DNA of 64,000 bases, from contig LRBF01000250.1 of assembly GCA_001580565.1 (NCBI GenBank), positions 1 to 64,000 on the forward strand. Reading direction: 5' to 3'. Of the stretch, positions 34,497-42,974 are shown in pieces. This DNA is from Caballeronia megalochromosomata. GTDB taxonomy: Bacteria > Pseudomonadota > Gammaproteobacteria > Burkholderiales > Burkholderiaceae. Under the pieces are notes generated by a model that did no database searches, had not been told where the DNA came from, and saw nothing but the letters and a program-made list of their open reading frames with translations. A program made the position numbers and the translations under genes. The number at the start of each line of letters is the position of its first letter. The first letter of the stretch is position 1.

Positions 34497-35336
34497 TTAC
34501 GCTCCCACCCTCCGCCCTTCCAGCACGTCCTTCGCTTCGGCAAGCTTGTCCGCGAGCGCGGGCCCCCGCGCCAATGCCAGTCCGACCGCCAGAATGTCGC
34601 CGATTGCAAGATGCGACACGCGTGATGTCATCGGCGAAAAAATGTCGGTGTCTTCATCGACATTTGCGAACAATCCGACCGTCGCCATGCGCGCGAGCGG
34701 CGAGTGGCCGTGCGTGATCGCGATGACCCTTGCGCCGCCGTTCAACGCCGATCTGCACGCGTCGAGAATGTCCCGCGTGCGTCCGGTGTTGGAAATCGCA
34801 ACGACGACATCGCCCGCGCCGAGCAGCGCGGCGGAAGTGGTGTACGTATGCGGGTCGGAGTATGCGACAGACGGCACGCCCAATCGAAAAAATTTGTGCT
34901 GCATGTCGAGCGCGGCGATGCCCGATCCGCCCGCGCCATAGAACTCGATGCGGCGCGCGTCGGCCAGGATCGCGATGGCCGCCGCGACGCTGTCCGACGA
35001 CAGCGTATTGCGCACGGCGATCAGCGCGCCGATGGTCCGGTCGAGCACTTTGGCGGCGACGCCAGCGGGCGGCTCGTCCGTGCGCACGTCGCGATAAACA
35101 GTGGGAACGTCCGCTGCTATGTTCTGAGCAAGGCGAATCTTGAATTCCCGGAAGCCCGAAAAGCCGAGCGCCTGGCAGAACCGCGCGATGGTCGGCTGAC
35201 TGACGCCGGCACGCGCCGCGAAATCCGTCATTGACAGGTCGAGCACCTCGCGCGGCGCTTCGAGTACGTAGTCGGCCAGCTTGCGCTCGGACGGCCGCAG
35301 TTGCTCGCGCTTCGCTTCGACTTGAGACAGCAACAT
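34497..35336 (-). CDS. hexR: HexR-like RpiR/MurR-family transcriptional regulator
   Basis: The 279-residue protein has an N-terminal RpiR helix-turn-helix (LSMTDFAARAGVSQPTIARFCQALGFSGFREFK) and a C-terminal SIS phosphosugar-binding domain (about 125-260) with the EFYGAGGSG and AISNTGRTRD loops. HexR proteins repress Entner-Doudoroff and related genes and are released by 2-keto-3-deoxy-6-phosphogluconate (family knowledge). It is divergent from edd-eda, with two TGTA-N7-TACA-like palindromes between them, which supports the HexR call over MurR or another RpiR paralogue. Confidence 0.85.
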   Translation of the reverse strand: MLLSQVEAKREQLRPSERKLADYVLEAPREVLDLSMTDFAARAGVSQPTIARFCQALGFSGFREFKIRLAQNIAADVPTVYRDVRTDEPPAGVAAKVLDRTIGALIAVRNTLSSDSVAAAIAILADARRIEFYGAGGSGIAALDMQHKFFRLGVPSVAYSDPHTYTTSAALLGAGDVVVAISNTGRTRDILDACRSALNGGARVIAITHGHSPLARMATVGLFANVDEDTDIFSPMTSRVSHLAIGDILAVGLALARGPALADKLAEAKDVLEGRRVGA

Positions 35337-35369
35337 CGGAAATCTCGCCTATGCTGAAAATTGCTAGGG

Positions 35370-35405
35370 ACTATAGCTGAAGATCGATCATGTACAAATA
35401 CTACA
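35370..35405 (-). promoter_or_regulatory. hexR promoter region with HexR-like operator
   Basis: A leftward -10 TATAGT (plus 35370-35375) has a weak -35 about 16 bp upstream. The -35 overlaps the pseudo-palindrome TGTACAAATACTACA (35391-35405), a TGTA-N7-TACA form, implying autoregulation. Confidence 0.5.
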
Positions 35406-35501
35406 GAACCTGCTGGCGCAATCTAGGGGAAATCCCGTAGACCGTTTCTCCGTAAGCGGTCCAAACCATGTGGTTGTTTAAAATGAAGGCGCGAATTCAC
35501 G

Positions 35502-35530
35502 TTGTCACGATGTAGTTTTTCTACTAATAT
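35502..35530 (+). promoter_or_regulatory. edd promoter with embedded HexR-like operator
   Basis: TTGTCA (35502-35507), 17-bp spacer and TAATAT (35525-35530) form a good sigma-70 promoter. The near-palindrome TGTAGTTTTTCTACT (35511-35525) fills the spacer, so a bound HexR would block polymerase. Confidence 0.65.
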
Positions 35531-35635
35531 CGCGAACACGGCAATATCGCACGACGACGATTCGAACGCCGTTCCCTGCAACATTCCACCCAACCTCGAC
35601 GGCAGGCGCGCCGGGCGTAAGACGAAGGAGCTTCG

Positions 35636-37582
35636 ATGGTTTCCCCGCATTCGCAACTCAAAAAAGTCACCGATCGCATCATCGAGCGCAGCAAGCCGAC
35701 GCGTTCCGCCTACCTGGCGCGCATCGACGCCGCGCAAGGCAAATTTCCGGCGCGTGGCGCGCTTTCATGCGCGAATCTGGCGCACGGCTTCGCCGGACTC
35801 GAAGGCGAGGAAAAGATCGCGATCAAGGCGATTCGCGAGCCGAATATCGGCATTGTTTCGTCCTATAACGAAATGCTGTCCGCGCACGCGCCGTACAAGA
35901 GCTTCCCGGACATCATCAAGCAGGCTGCGCGCGAGCACGGCGGCATCGCGCAATTCGCGGGCGGCGTGCCCGCCATGTGCGACGGCATCACGCAAGGCAA
36001 CGCCGGCATGGAACTGTCGCTCTTTTCGCGCGAAGTCATCGCGATGAGCACGGCCGTCGCGCTCACGCACAACATGTTCGACGCGGCGCTGTGCCTCGGC
36101 ATTTGCGACAAGATCGTTCCGGGGCTGGCCATCGGCGCGCTGCAGTTCGGTCACCTGCCGACCATTTTCGTGCCCGCCGGCCCGATGACGAGCGGCCTCA
36201 CCAATGACGACAAGGCGAAAGTGCGTCAGGAATTCGCGACCGGAAAATGCGATCGCGGCGCGTTGCTCGAAGCGGAATCGGCGGCGTATCACGGCCACGG
36301 CACCTGCACGTTCTACGGCACGGCCAATAGCAATCAGATGCTCATGGAAGTGATGGGCCTGCATCTGCCGAGCGCGGCGTTCGTGCATCCGCACACGCCC
36401 CTGCGCGACGCGCTCACGGCCGCGGCCGCGCGCCGCGTGCTCGATCTCACGCTGGAACGCGGCAACTACACGCCGATCGGCCATGTCGTCGATGAAAAGG
36501 CGATCGTGAATGGCATCGTCGCGCTGCTGGCGACGGGCGGCTCGACCAACCACACGCTGCATCTCGTGGCGATCGCGCGGGCGGCGGGCATCATGATCGA
36601 CTGGAACGATTTCGACGAGCTTTCGCAAGTCGTGCCGCTGCTCGCGAAGATCTACCCGAACGGCAAAGCCGACGTGAACCATTTCCATGCGGCGGGCGGC
36701 GTCGCGTTCCTCGTGCGCAATCTGCTCGAAGGCGGCTTGTTGCACGAAGACGTGCAGACGGTCGCGGGCAAGGGGCTGTCGCACTACACGAAGGAGCCGA
36801 AACTCATCGACGGCAAGCTGCAATGGGTCGACGGCGCGCCTGAAAGCCACGACACCAAGGTGCTGCGCGGTATCGGCGAACCGTTCCAGCCGGACGGCGG
36901 CTTGCGTCTGATGCAGGGCAAGCTCGGACGCGGCGTCATCAAGATTTCGGCGGTCGCGGCGGATCATCGCGTGGTGAAGGCGCCGGCCATCGTGTTCAAT
37001 TCGCAGGAAGAGGTGCAGGAAGCGTTCGACAAGGGCGAGCTGAAGCGCGATTTCGTCGCCGTGGTGCGCTTCCAGGGCGCGCGGGCGAACGGCATGCCCG
37101 AGCTGCATCGTTTGACGCCGTTGCTCGGCGTGCTGCAGGATCAGGGCTTCCATGTCGCGCTGGTCACGGACGGACGCATGTCGGGCGCGTCGGGCAAGGT
37201 TCCAGCGGTCATTCACGTGTCGCCCGAGGCGCTGCTTCAAGGCCCGCTCGGCAAGGTCCGCACCGGCGACATGCTCGTGATCGACGCGCCCGCCGGCGTG
37301 CTCGACATCGACGTCGATGCGAACGAGTGGGCGTCGCGCGAAGTGGAAGCGCCGCTCTATCAGGCGGACAACGAAGCAGGATTCGGTCGCGAACTGTTCG
37401 GCGTGTTTCGCAGCGCGGCGTTGCCGGCGGAAGAGGGCGCATCGGTGTTCGGCGCGCTGATCGGCGCGGCGTCCGTAGACGGGGCGAACGGCGCGGCCAG
37501 CCCGCAAGAGAGGAATCCGCTTCGCGAAAACGCGCGCGCCGCGGCATCGGCGCTGAACAAGGCGCACGCCACGCATCATTGA
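35636..37582 (+). CDS. edd: Phosphogluconate dehydratase
   Basis: Edd dehydrates 6-phosphogluconate to 2-keto-3-deoxy-6-phosphogluconate, the first step specific to the Entner-Doudoroff pathway. The 648-residue IlvD/Edd-family iron-sulfur enzyme shows GVPAMCDGITQGNAGMELS, CDKIVPG and GTCTFYGTANSNQM, whose cysteines bind the 4Fe-4S cluster, and VTDGRMSGASGKVPA near the end. A GAAGGAG site precedes the ATG. Residues after about 600 are Ala-rich and variable. It is followed by eda 67 bp later. Confidence 0.96.
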   Translation: MVSPHSQLKKVTDRIIERSKPTRSAYLARIDAAQGKFPARGALSCANLAHGFAGLEGEEKIAIKAIREPNIGIVSSYNEMLSAHAPYKSFPDIIKQAAREHGGIAQFAGGVPAMCDGITQGNAGMELSLFSREVIAMSTAVALTHNMFDAALCLGICDKIVPGLAIGALQFGHLPTIFVPAGPMTSGLTNDDKAKVRQEFATGKCDRGALLEAESAAYHGHGTCTFYGTANSNQMLMEVMGLHLPSAAFVHPHTPLRDALTAAAARRVLDLTLERGNYTPIGHVVDEKAIVNGIVALLATGGSTNHTLHLVAIARAAGIMIDWNDFDELSQVVPLLAKIYPNGKADVNHFHAAGGVAFLVRNLLEGGLLHEDVQTVAGKGLSHYTKEPKLIDGKLQWVDGAPESHDTKVLRGIGEPFQPDGGLRLMQGKLGRGVIKISAVAADHRVVKAPAIVFNSQEEVQEAFDKGELKRDFVAVVRFQGARANGMPELHRLTPLLGVLQDQGFHVALVTDGRMSGASGKVPAVIHVSPEALLQGPLGKVRTGDMLVIDAPAGVLDIDVDANEWASREVEAPLYQADNEAGFGRELFGVFRSAALPAEEGASVFGALIGAASVDGANGAASPQERNPLRENARAAASALNKAHATHH

Positions 37583-37649
37583 ACATCGCAACGTCAAGAA
37601 CCCGCGGACAGACCGAATGGCGCCGCATCAAAAACAGGAGTCGCATCAA

Positions 37650-38282
37650 ATGAAATCGGTAAGCGAAATCGTGCGTCTGGGCCCGGTGATTCCGGTGCTG
37701 GCGTTCGAAACGGTCGAGCAAGGTGAACATGTGTCGCGCGCACTGCACGCGGGCGGCGTGAAAGTGCTGGAAATCACGCTGCGCACGCCGGCGGGCATCG
37801 GCGCGATCGAGCGCGCGAGCCAGCTGGCGGACGATATCGTCGTCGGCGTGGGCACCATCACGAAGCCCGAGCATTGCGCGCAGGCGAAGAAAGCGGGCGC
37901 GCAGTTCGGGGTGTCGCCCGGTCTCACGAAGGACATGCACAAGGCCGCGCAGGACGCCGGATTGCCGCTGCTGCCGGGCGTGATGACACCCAGCGATATC
38001 ATCGCAGCGATGGAACTGGGCTACGAGATCGTCAAGTTTTTCCCGGCGCAACAGGCGGGCGGCATTCCGATGCTGCAGGCGTTCTATGGACCGTTCCCGA
38101 ATCTGAAATTCTGTCCGACGGGCGGGATCACGGCTGAGACCGCAACCAACTTTCTCGCGCAACCGAATGTGGTGTGTGTCGGCGGTTCCTGGCTGACGCC
38201 GAAAGCCGCGCTTGCCGCGCAGAACTGGGAGGAAGTCACGCGTCTTGCTCGCGCCGCGAGCGAATTGGCGCCGCACAAGTAA
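37650..38282 (+). CDS. eda: KDPG/KHG aldolase
   Basis: Eda cleaves 2-keto-3-deoxy-6-phosphogluconate to pyruvate and glyceraldehyde-3-phosphate. The 210-residue class I aldolase barrel has the catalytic Glu in LEITLRTPAG, GVGTITKPEH and the Schiff-base Lys in YEIVKFFPAQQAGG; FCPTGGIT is the phosphate-binding loop. ATG 37650 has CAGGAG upstream. It forms the edd-eda operon and ends at a terminator. Confidence 0.96.
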   Translation: MKSVSEIVRLGPVIPVLAFETVEQGEHVSRALHAGGVKVLEITLRTPAGIGAIERASQLADDIVVGVGTITKPEHCAQAKKAGAQFGVSPGLTKDMHKAAQDAGLPLLPGVMTPSDIIAAMELGYEIVKFFPAQQAGGIPMLQAFYGPFPNLKFCPTGGITAETATNFLAQPNVVCVGGSWLTPKAALAAQNWEEVTRLARAASELAPHK

Positions 38283-38296
38283 GCTGTTTGCATCAG

Positions 38297-38339
38297 AAGG
38301 CGCGTCGCGACCGTGAGAGCGGTCGGACGCGCCTTTTTT
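38297..38339 (+). terminator. Terminator of edd-eda
   Basis: Outer stem AAGGCGCGTC/GACGCGCCTT and inner stem CGACCG/CGGTCG, followed by a T-run, starting 15 bp after the eda stop. Confidence 0.88.
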
Positions 38340-38840
38340 CTTTCGGTCGGATTTCCTGTTCGATCCTCGTCCTTCATGTGCTGTGCCTCGCAACGCGTCA
38401 CCTGTTCGGGCGTGCTCGAATCGCAGAAAAGCTGTATTTCGAAGGCTGTTCAGATCTGCCATGTTCGCCAGGTGGTGATGGTTCAGGCGTACGACAATCC
38501 TCAACTGAGGCCAGGTGGAAGCGACGCACGCGAACTGAACTTCACGTGCGCCGCGGCAACGCAGCCTGCGGCCTGACGTGATGCGAGGCGTTCGGGCAAA
38601 CCAGGCTCGAACTTCTTCCCCGAAACCGACGTTCAACGCGAGCGTCGGTTTTTTTTATTTTCGGCCGTATACCGCGTGCCAACCCTTCGTTGCCATTTCC
38701 CGGCCAATCCCGTCGCTTACAAGTAGAATTCCGTTGCCCAGCGCCGTGTTTGCGCTTGCCGGACATTGCCCCTGTGTGCAGTGCAGCGACGGCAAACGCA
38801 TACATGGCGCAAAAAATCTCAACAAAATCAAGGAGGCGTT
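38340..38840. other. About 500-bp eda-gntP intergenic region with an orphan rightward terminator
   Basis: No gene is supported. A short open frame (38478-38576, beginning MVQAYDNPQLRPGG) has no visible ribosome site and no recognised relative. A terminator at 38624-38656 implies a transcript that starts in this region, either a small RNA or an attenuated gntP leader. No good promoter could be identified. Confidence 0.45.
38624..38656 (+). terminator. Rightward terminator upstream of gntP
   Basis: An 8-bp stem AACCGACG/CGTCGGTT (38624-38631, 38643-38650), loop of 11, followed by seven or more T. It lies 185 bp before gntP and does not follow any annotated gene. Confidence 0.75.
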
Positions 38841-40205
38841 ATGCCAGCCGTCCACGGGAGCATGTTGCTGCTCTACGCGGTGATCGCGATCGCGGTTCTG
38901 ATCCTGATGATCGCCCGCTTTAAGGTTTACCCGTTCCTCGTTCTCATGATCGTGTCCGTGTTGCTCGCCCTCGCGGTCGGCATGCCGATGGACAAAATCG
39001 TGAAGTCGTTCGAAACCGGGAACGGCAATACACTTGGCCACATTGCCGTGGTCGTGGGCCTCGGTACGATGCTCGGCAAGATGATGGCCGAATCGGGCGG
39101 GGCCGAGCGCATCGCCAATACGCTGATCAAACTGTTCGGCGAGAAGAATATTCACTGGGCGATGATGATCGTCGCGATCATCGTCGGCTTGCCGGTGTTC
39201 TTCGAAGTCGGCTTCGTGCTGCTGATTCCGATCGCGTTCAACGTCGCGCGACGCACCGGCAAATCGCTGCTGCTGATCGGCCTGCCGATGGTCGCGGGCC
39301 TCTCGGTCGTGCACGGCCTGATTCCGCCGCACCCGGCCGCGCTGCTCGCCGTGCAGGCGTATCACGCCGATATCGGCAAGACGATCGCGTATGGCCTGAT
39401 CGTCGGCGTGCCGACGGCGATCGTCGCGGGCCCGCTGTTCGCGCTCTTGATCCACAAATACATCAAGCTGCCCGATGCCAACGCGCTCGCCGACCAGTTC
39501 ACCGAAAAGCACGGCGACACCGAGAAAAAGCGCGATCTGCCGAGCTTCGGCATCACGCTGTTCACCATTCTGCTGCCGGTCATTCTGATGCTGGTCGGAA
39601 GCTGGGCGGATCTGATCTTCACGCCGAAAACGCTGCCGAACGATTTGCTACGCTTCATCGGCCAGTCGGATATGGCGTTGCTGATCGCCGTGCTGGTCAG
39701 CTTCTGGACCTTCGGCGCGAAGCGCGGCTTCAACCGTGAGCAGATTCAGAAGTTCTGCGGCGAATGTCTTGCGCCGATCGCGGGCATCACGCTGATCGTG
39801 GGCGCGGGCGGCGGCTTCGGCCAGGTTCTGCGCGACAGCGGCATTTCGCAGCAGATCGTCGCCACCGCTTCATCGGCGCATCTGTCGCCGCTCTTGCTCG
39901 GCTGGTTCGTCGCCGCGCTGATTCGCCTGGCGACCGGCTCGGCAACGGTCGCGATGACGACCGCGTGCGGCATCGTCGCGCCGATCGCGGCCGCGGCGGG
40001 CGGCAGCACGAGCCCGGAACTGCTGGTGCTCGCCACCGGCTCCGGCTCGCTGATCTTTTCGCATGTGAACGATGGCGGTTTCTGGCTGATCAAAGAGTAT
40101 TTCGGGATGACGGTCGGACAGACGTTCAAGACCTGGTCGTTGCTCGAAACCATCATCTCCCTGATGGGACTCGGTTTGACCTTCGCACTCGCGGCGGTCG
40201 TGTAA
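38841..40205 (+). CDS. gntP: Gluconate:H+ symporter, GntP family
   Basis: This 454-residue inner-membrane carrier with about 12-14 hydrophobic segments imports gluconate. Family segments seen are GNTLGHIAVVVGLGTMLGKMMAESGGAERIA (read as adjacent motifs), VFFEVGFVLLIPI, GLIPPHPAALLA, GGGFGQVL and IFSHVNDGGFWLIKEYF. An AAGGAGG ribosome site precedes ATG 38841. It is followed 10 bp later by gluconokinase, so uptake and phosphorylation are coupled and feed Edd. Confidence 0.95.
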   Translation: MPAVHGSMLLLYAVIAIAVLILMIARFKVYPFLVLMIVSVLLALAVGMPMDKIVKSFETGNGNTLGHIAVVVGLGTMLGKMMAESGGAERIANTLIKLFGEKNIHWAMMIVAIIVGLPVFFEVGFVLLIPIAFNVARRTGKSLLLIGLPMVAGLSVVHGLIPPHPAALLAVQAYHADIGKTIAYGLIVGVPTAIVAGPLFALLIHKYIKLPDANALADQFTEKHGDTEKKRDLPSFGITLFTILLPVILMLVGSWADLIFTPKTLPNDLLRFIGQSDMALLIAVLVSFWTFGAKRGFNREQIQKFCGECLAPIAGITLIVGAGGGFGQVLRDSGISQQIVATASSAHLSPLLLGWFVAALIRLATGSATVAMTTACGIVAPIAAAAGGSTSPELLVLATGSGSLIFSHVNDGGFWLIKEYFGMTVGQTFKTWSLLETIISLMGLGLTFALAAVV

Positions 40206-40215
40206 GGAGATTTCG

Positions 40216-40710
40216 ATGATTCTGATCGCGATGGGCGTGTCGGGCGCCGGCAAGACCCGCATCGGTGAATTGCTGGCGGAGCGCCTGCAATGCACGTTCA
40301 CGGACGGCGACGCGTTTCACAGCGCCGCGAACAAGGAGAAGATGCACCAGGGCATTCCGTTGACCGACGAGGACCGCTGGCCGTGGCTGAAGACGATCCG
40401 CGCCGCGATCGAGGAGAAGCAGGGCGCGGGCGAAACGGCGGTGTTTACGTGCTCGTCGCTGAAACGCTCGTATCGCGACATTCTGCGCGCCGGCGACAAG
40501 GACGTGTGCTTCGTCTATCTGGAAGGCTCGTTCGAGGTTCTGCACGAACGGCTTGCGACGCGCACGGGCCATTTCTTCGATCCGTCGCTGTTGAAGAGCC
40601 AGCTCGACACGCTCGAGCCGCCGGGCGAGGATGAGGCGATTATCGTGAGCATCGAGCACACGCCCGAGGAAATCGTCGAGATCGTGATCGAGAAACTGAA
40701 GACGCGCTGA
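40216..40710 (+). CDS. gntK: Gluconokinase
   Basis: This 164-residue shikimate-kinase-like P-loop enzyme phosphorylates gluconate to 6-phosphogluconate with ATP. Walker A is GVSGAGKTRIGE (residues 7-18). FTDGDAFHSAANKEKM, CSSLKRSYRDILR and the ATRTGHFFDPSLLKSQLDTLE lid region match GntK. AAGGAG lies just upstream. Its product is the Edd substrate. Confidence 0.96.
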   Translation: MILIAMGVSGAGKTRIGELLAERLQCTFTDGDAFHSAANKEKMHQGIPLTDEDRWPWLKTIRAAIEEKQGAGETAVFTCSSLKRSYRDILRAGDKDVCFVYLEGSFEVLHERLATRTGHFFDPSLLKSQLDTLEPPGEDEAIIVSIEHTPEEIVEIVIEKLKTR

Positions 40711-40724
40711 GCACGCGCTTCAGC

Positions 40725-40766
40725 AAAACAAAGGCCCCACGTCGCAAAACGTGGGGCCTTTGTCAT
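40725..40766 (-). terminator. Terminator between convergent gntK and purB
   Basis: A 14-bp stem (40729-40742 with 40749-40762), loop CGCAAA. The flanking AAAA (40725-40728) gives a U-tract for leftward purB transcription; the rightward side has only a short T-rich flank, so it may act weakly for gntK. Confidence 0.75.
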
Positions 40767-40789
40767 TGCAGCGACGCGATCTGACGGGC

Positions 40790-42178
40790 TCAGGCGATGC
40801 GCTTCGCCAGTTCCACCGCTTTGCCGACATACGACCCCGGCGTCATGTCCAGCAGCAGCTTCTTCGCGTCGGCGGGAATCGCCAGACCGCCGATGAACGT
40901 CTGCAACGCCTCGCGCGTGATGCCCTTGCCGCGCGTCAGCTCCTTCAATTGCTCGTACGGATTCTCGATGCCGTAGCGGCGCATGACTGTCTGCACCGGC
41001 TCGGCGAGCACTTCCCACGTGTTGTCGAGATCTTCGTTCAGGCGCGCGGCGTTCACTTCGAGCTTGTCGAGACCACGGATCAGCGCGTCGTACGCCAGCA
41101 GCGAATAGCCGAACGCGACGCCGATATTGCGCAGCACGGTCGAATCCGTCAGGTCGCGCTGCCAGCGCGAGACCGGCAGTTTGTCGGCGAGATGGCGCAG
41201 CGTCGCGTTCGCAAGACCGAGATTGCCTTCCGAATTCTCGAAGTCGATCGGATTGACCTTGTGCGGCATCGTCGACGAGCCGATTTCACCGGCCTTCGTC
41301 TTCTGCTTGAAGTAGCCGACCGAGATGTAGCCCCACACGTCGCGGTCGAGGTCGAGCAGGATCGTGTTGGCGCGCGCGACGGCGTCGAACAGTTCGGCCA
41401 TGTAGTCGTGCGGCTCGATCTGGATCGTGTACGGATTGAACGTGAGCTTCAGCCGATTCTCGACGACATCCTTCGAGAACGCTTCCCAGTCGAATTCCGG
41501 ATACGCCGACATATGCGCATTGAAGTTGCCGACCGCGCCGTTCATCTTGCCGAGCAACTCGACTTTCTCGATGCGCTGGATCGCGCGCGACAGGCGCGCC
41601 GCGACGTTGGCGATTTCCTTGCCGAGCGTCGTCGGGCTGGCGGGCTGGCCGTGCGTGCGCGAGAGCATCGGCTGTTCGGCGTGCGCGTGCGCGAGCTTCA
41701 CGAGGCGTTCGTACACCGAGCGCAGCGCCGGCAGGATCACGTGTTCGCGCGCGCCGGCGAGCATGAGGCCGTGCGACGTGTTGTTGATGTCTTCCGAAGT
41801 GCACGCGAAGTGGATGAACTCGCTCGCGCGCTCCAGTTCCGGCTGTCCCTTGACCGACTCCTTGAGCCAGTACTCGACGGCCTTCACGTCATGATTCGTG
41901 ACGCGCTCGATGTCCTTGATGCGCGCCGCATCGTGCGCGGTGAAGCGCTCGGCGAGGCTCAGCAGGAATTGCTCGGATGCCTCGGAGAAGCGCGGCACTT
42001 CCGCGAAGCCCGCGCGCGACAACGCGATCAGCCAGTGAATCTCGACCGTCACGCGATGGCGCATGAACGCGGCTTCGGAAAGCCAGTCGCGCAGGGCTTC
42101 GGTCTTGGCGGCGTAACGGCCGTCGAGCGGCGAGAGCGCGTTGAGCGCAAAGAGGGTATCGGGACGGGTATCGGACAT
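40790..42178 (-). CDS. purB: Adenylosuccinate lyase
   Basis: PurB catalyses two fumarate-releasing steps in purine synthesis (SAICAR to AICAR, adenylosuccinate to AMP). At 462 residues it is the longer PurB type starting LFALNALSPLDGRYA. The fumarase/aspartase-superfamily signature is GSSTMPHKVNPIDFEN (catalytic loop), and the general-base His region is SRTHGQPASPTTLGKE. A TAAAAT about 50 bp upstream of the start may be its -10. Confidence 0.96.
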   Translation of the reverse strand: MSDTRPDTLFALNALSPLDGRYAAKTEALRDWLSEAAFMRHRVTVEIHWLIALSRAGFAEVPRFSEASEQFLLSLAERFTAHDAARIKDIERVTNHDVKAVEYWLKESVKGQPELERASEFIHFACTSEDINNTSHGLMLAGAREHVILPALRSVYERLVKLAHAHAEQPMLSRTHGQPASPTTLGKEIANVAARLSRAIQRIEKVELLGKMNGAVGNFNAHMSAYPEFDWEAFSKDVVENRLKLTFNPYTIQIEPHDYMAELFDAVARANTILLDLDRDVWGYISVGYFKQKTKAGEIGSSTMPHKVNPIDFENSEGNLGLANATLRHLADKLPVSRWQRDLTDSTVLRNIGVAFGYSLLAYDALIRGLDKLEVNAARLNEDLDNTWEVLAEPVQTVMRRYGIENPYEQLKELTRGKGITREALQTFIGGLAIPADAKKLLLDMTPGSYVGKAVELAKRIA

Positions 42179-42265
42179 GATTGCGGACGCAGCCGGAAGG
42201 AAAAGACGGGAGAACCGCGCATTTTACCATCGGATGCGTCCCAATCCCCGCCGCGCGCCTGCTGC

Positions 42266-42967
42266 TCAGCGTGCCCGCAGCGCCTCGTCGAGTGCGCGAA
42301 GCTGCGCGGGCGTGCCGACGTTTTCCCAGCGGCCCGCGTAGAGCTCGCCGCTCGCGCGTCCCGCCGCGATGGTTTCGCGATAGTAGGGCGTCAGCGCGCG
42401 CCGCGTGCCGGGCGCGAGATCCCGGAACATGCGCGTGTCGTAAAGGCCGATGTTGCCGAAGGTGAAGCGCGGTTCGCGCTCGAGCGCGAGCAGGTCGCCT
42501 TCGAGCGCGAAATCGCCCTTGGGATGAAACGGCGGATTGGGCACCATCACGAGATGCATGCCCGGTTCGTCGCGTGCTGCGAGCGTTTGGGCCCGCTCGC
42601 GCAAGGTCGAATAGTCGAAATCGCAGAACACGTCACCGCTGACGGCGATGAACACGCCGTCCCCGATCAGCCGCAGCGCCTGCGCGATGCCGCCCGCCGT
42701 CTCCAGCGCCTCGGTCTCGGGCGAATACCGCAGCGCGACGCCCCAGCGCGAGCCGTCGCCGAGCGCGGCTTCGATCCGCTCGCCGAGCCACGCATGATTG
42801 ATGACGATCGTTTCGATGCCCCCCGCCGCCAGCCGCTCGATTTGCCACACGATGAGCGGCTTGCCGCCCGCTTCGAGCAGCGGTTTCGGACAGGTATCGG
42901 TGAGCGGGCGCATGCGTTCGCCACGTCCGGCGGCGAAGATCATCGCCGTCTTTAGAACATGCGTCAT
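42266..42967 (-). CDS. murU: MurNAc-1-phosphate uridylyltransferase (MurU-like)
   Basis: This 233-residue nucleotidyltransferase has the N-terminal signature AMIFAAGRGERMRPLTDTCPKPLLE and the VSGDVFCDFDY metal site. Together with the adjacent kinase it fits MurU of the AmgK-MurU cell-wall recycling route (Pseudomonas model), which makes UDP-MurNAc from recycled MurNAc-1-phosphate. ATG 42967 was chosen over an upstream extension that lies inside the kinase gene; the spacer to the kinase is 7 bp. Without the neighbour it could be called a generic sugar-1-phosphate nucleotidyltransferase. Confidence 0.88.
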   Translation of the reverse strand: MTHVLKTAMIFAAGRGERMRPLTDTCPKPLLEAGGKPLIVWQIERLAAGGIETIVINHAWLGERIEAALGDGSRWGVALRYSPETEALETAGGIAQALRLIGDGVFIAVSGDVFCDFDYSTLRERAQTLAARDEPGMHLVMVPNPPFHPKGDFALEGDLLALEREPRFTFGNIGLYDTRMFRDLAPGTRRALTPYYRETIAAGRASGELYAGRWENVGTPAQLRALDEALRAR

Positions 42968-42974
42968 GGTGGGC

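Noticed and set aside
38313..38576. Short plus-strand frame ending AAATQPAA between eda and gntP
   Set aside because: Its start lies in the edd-eda terminator and no ribosome site is visible; kept only as part of the unexplained intergenic region.
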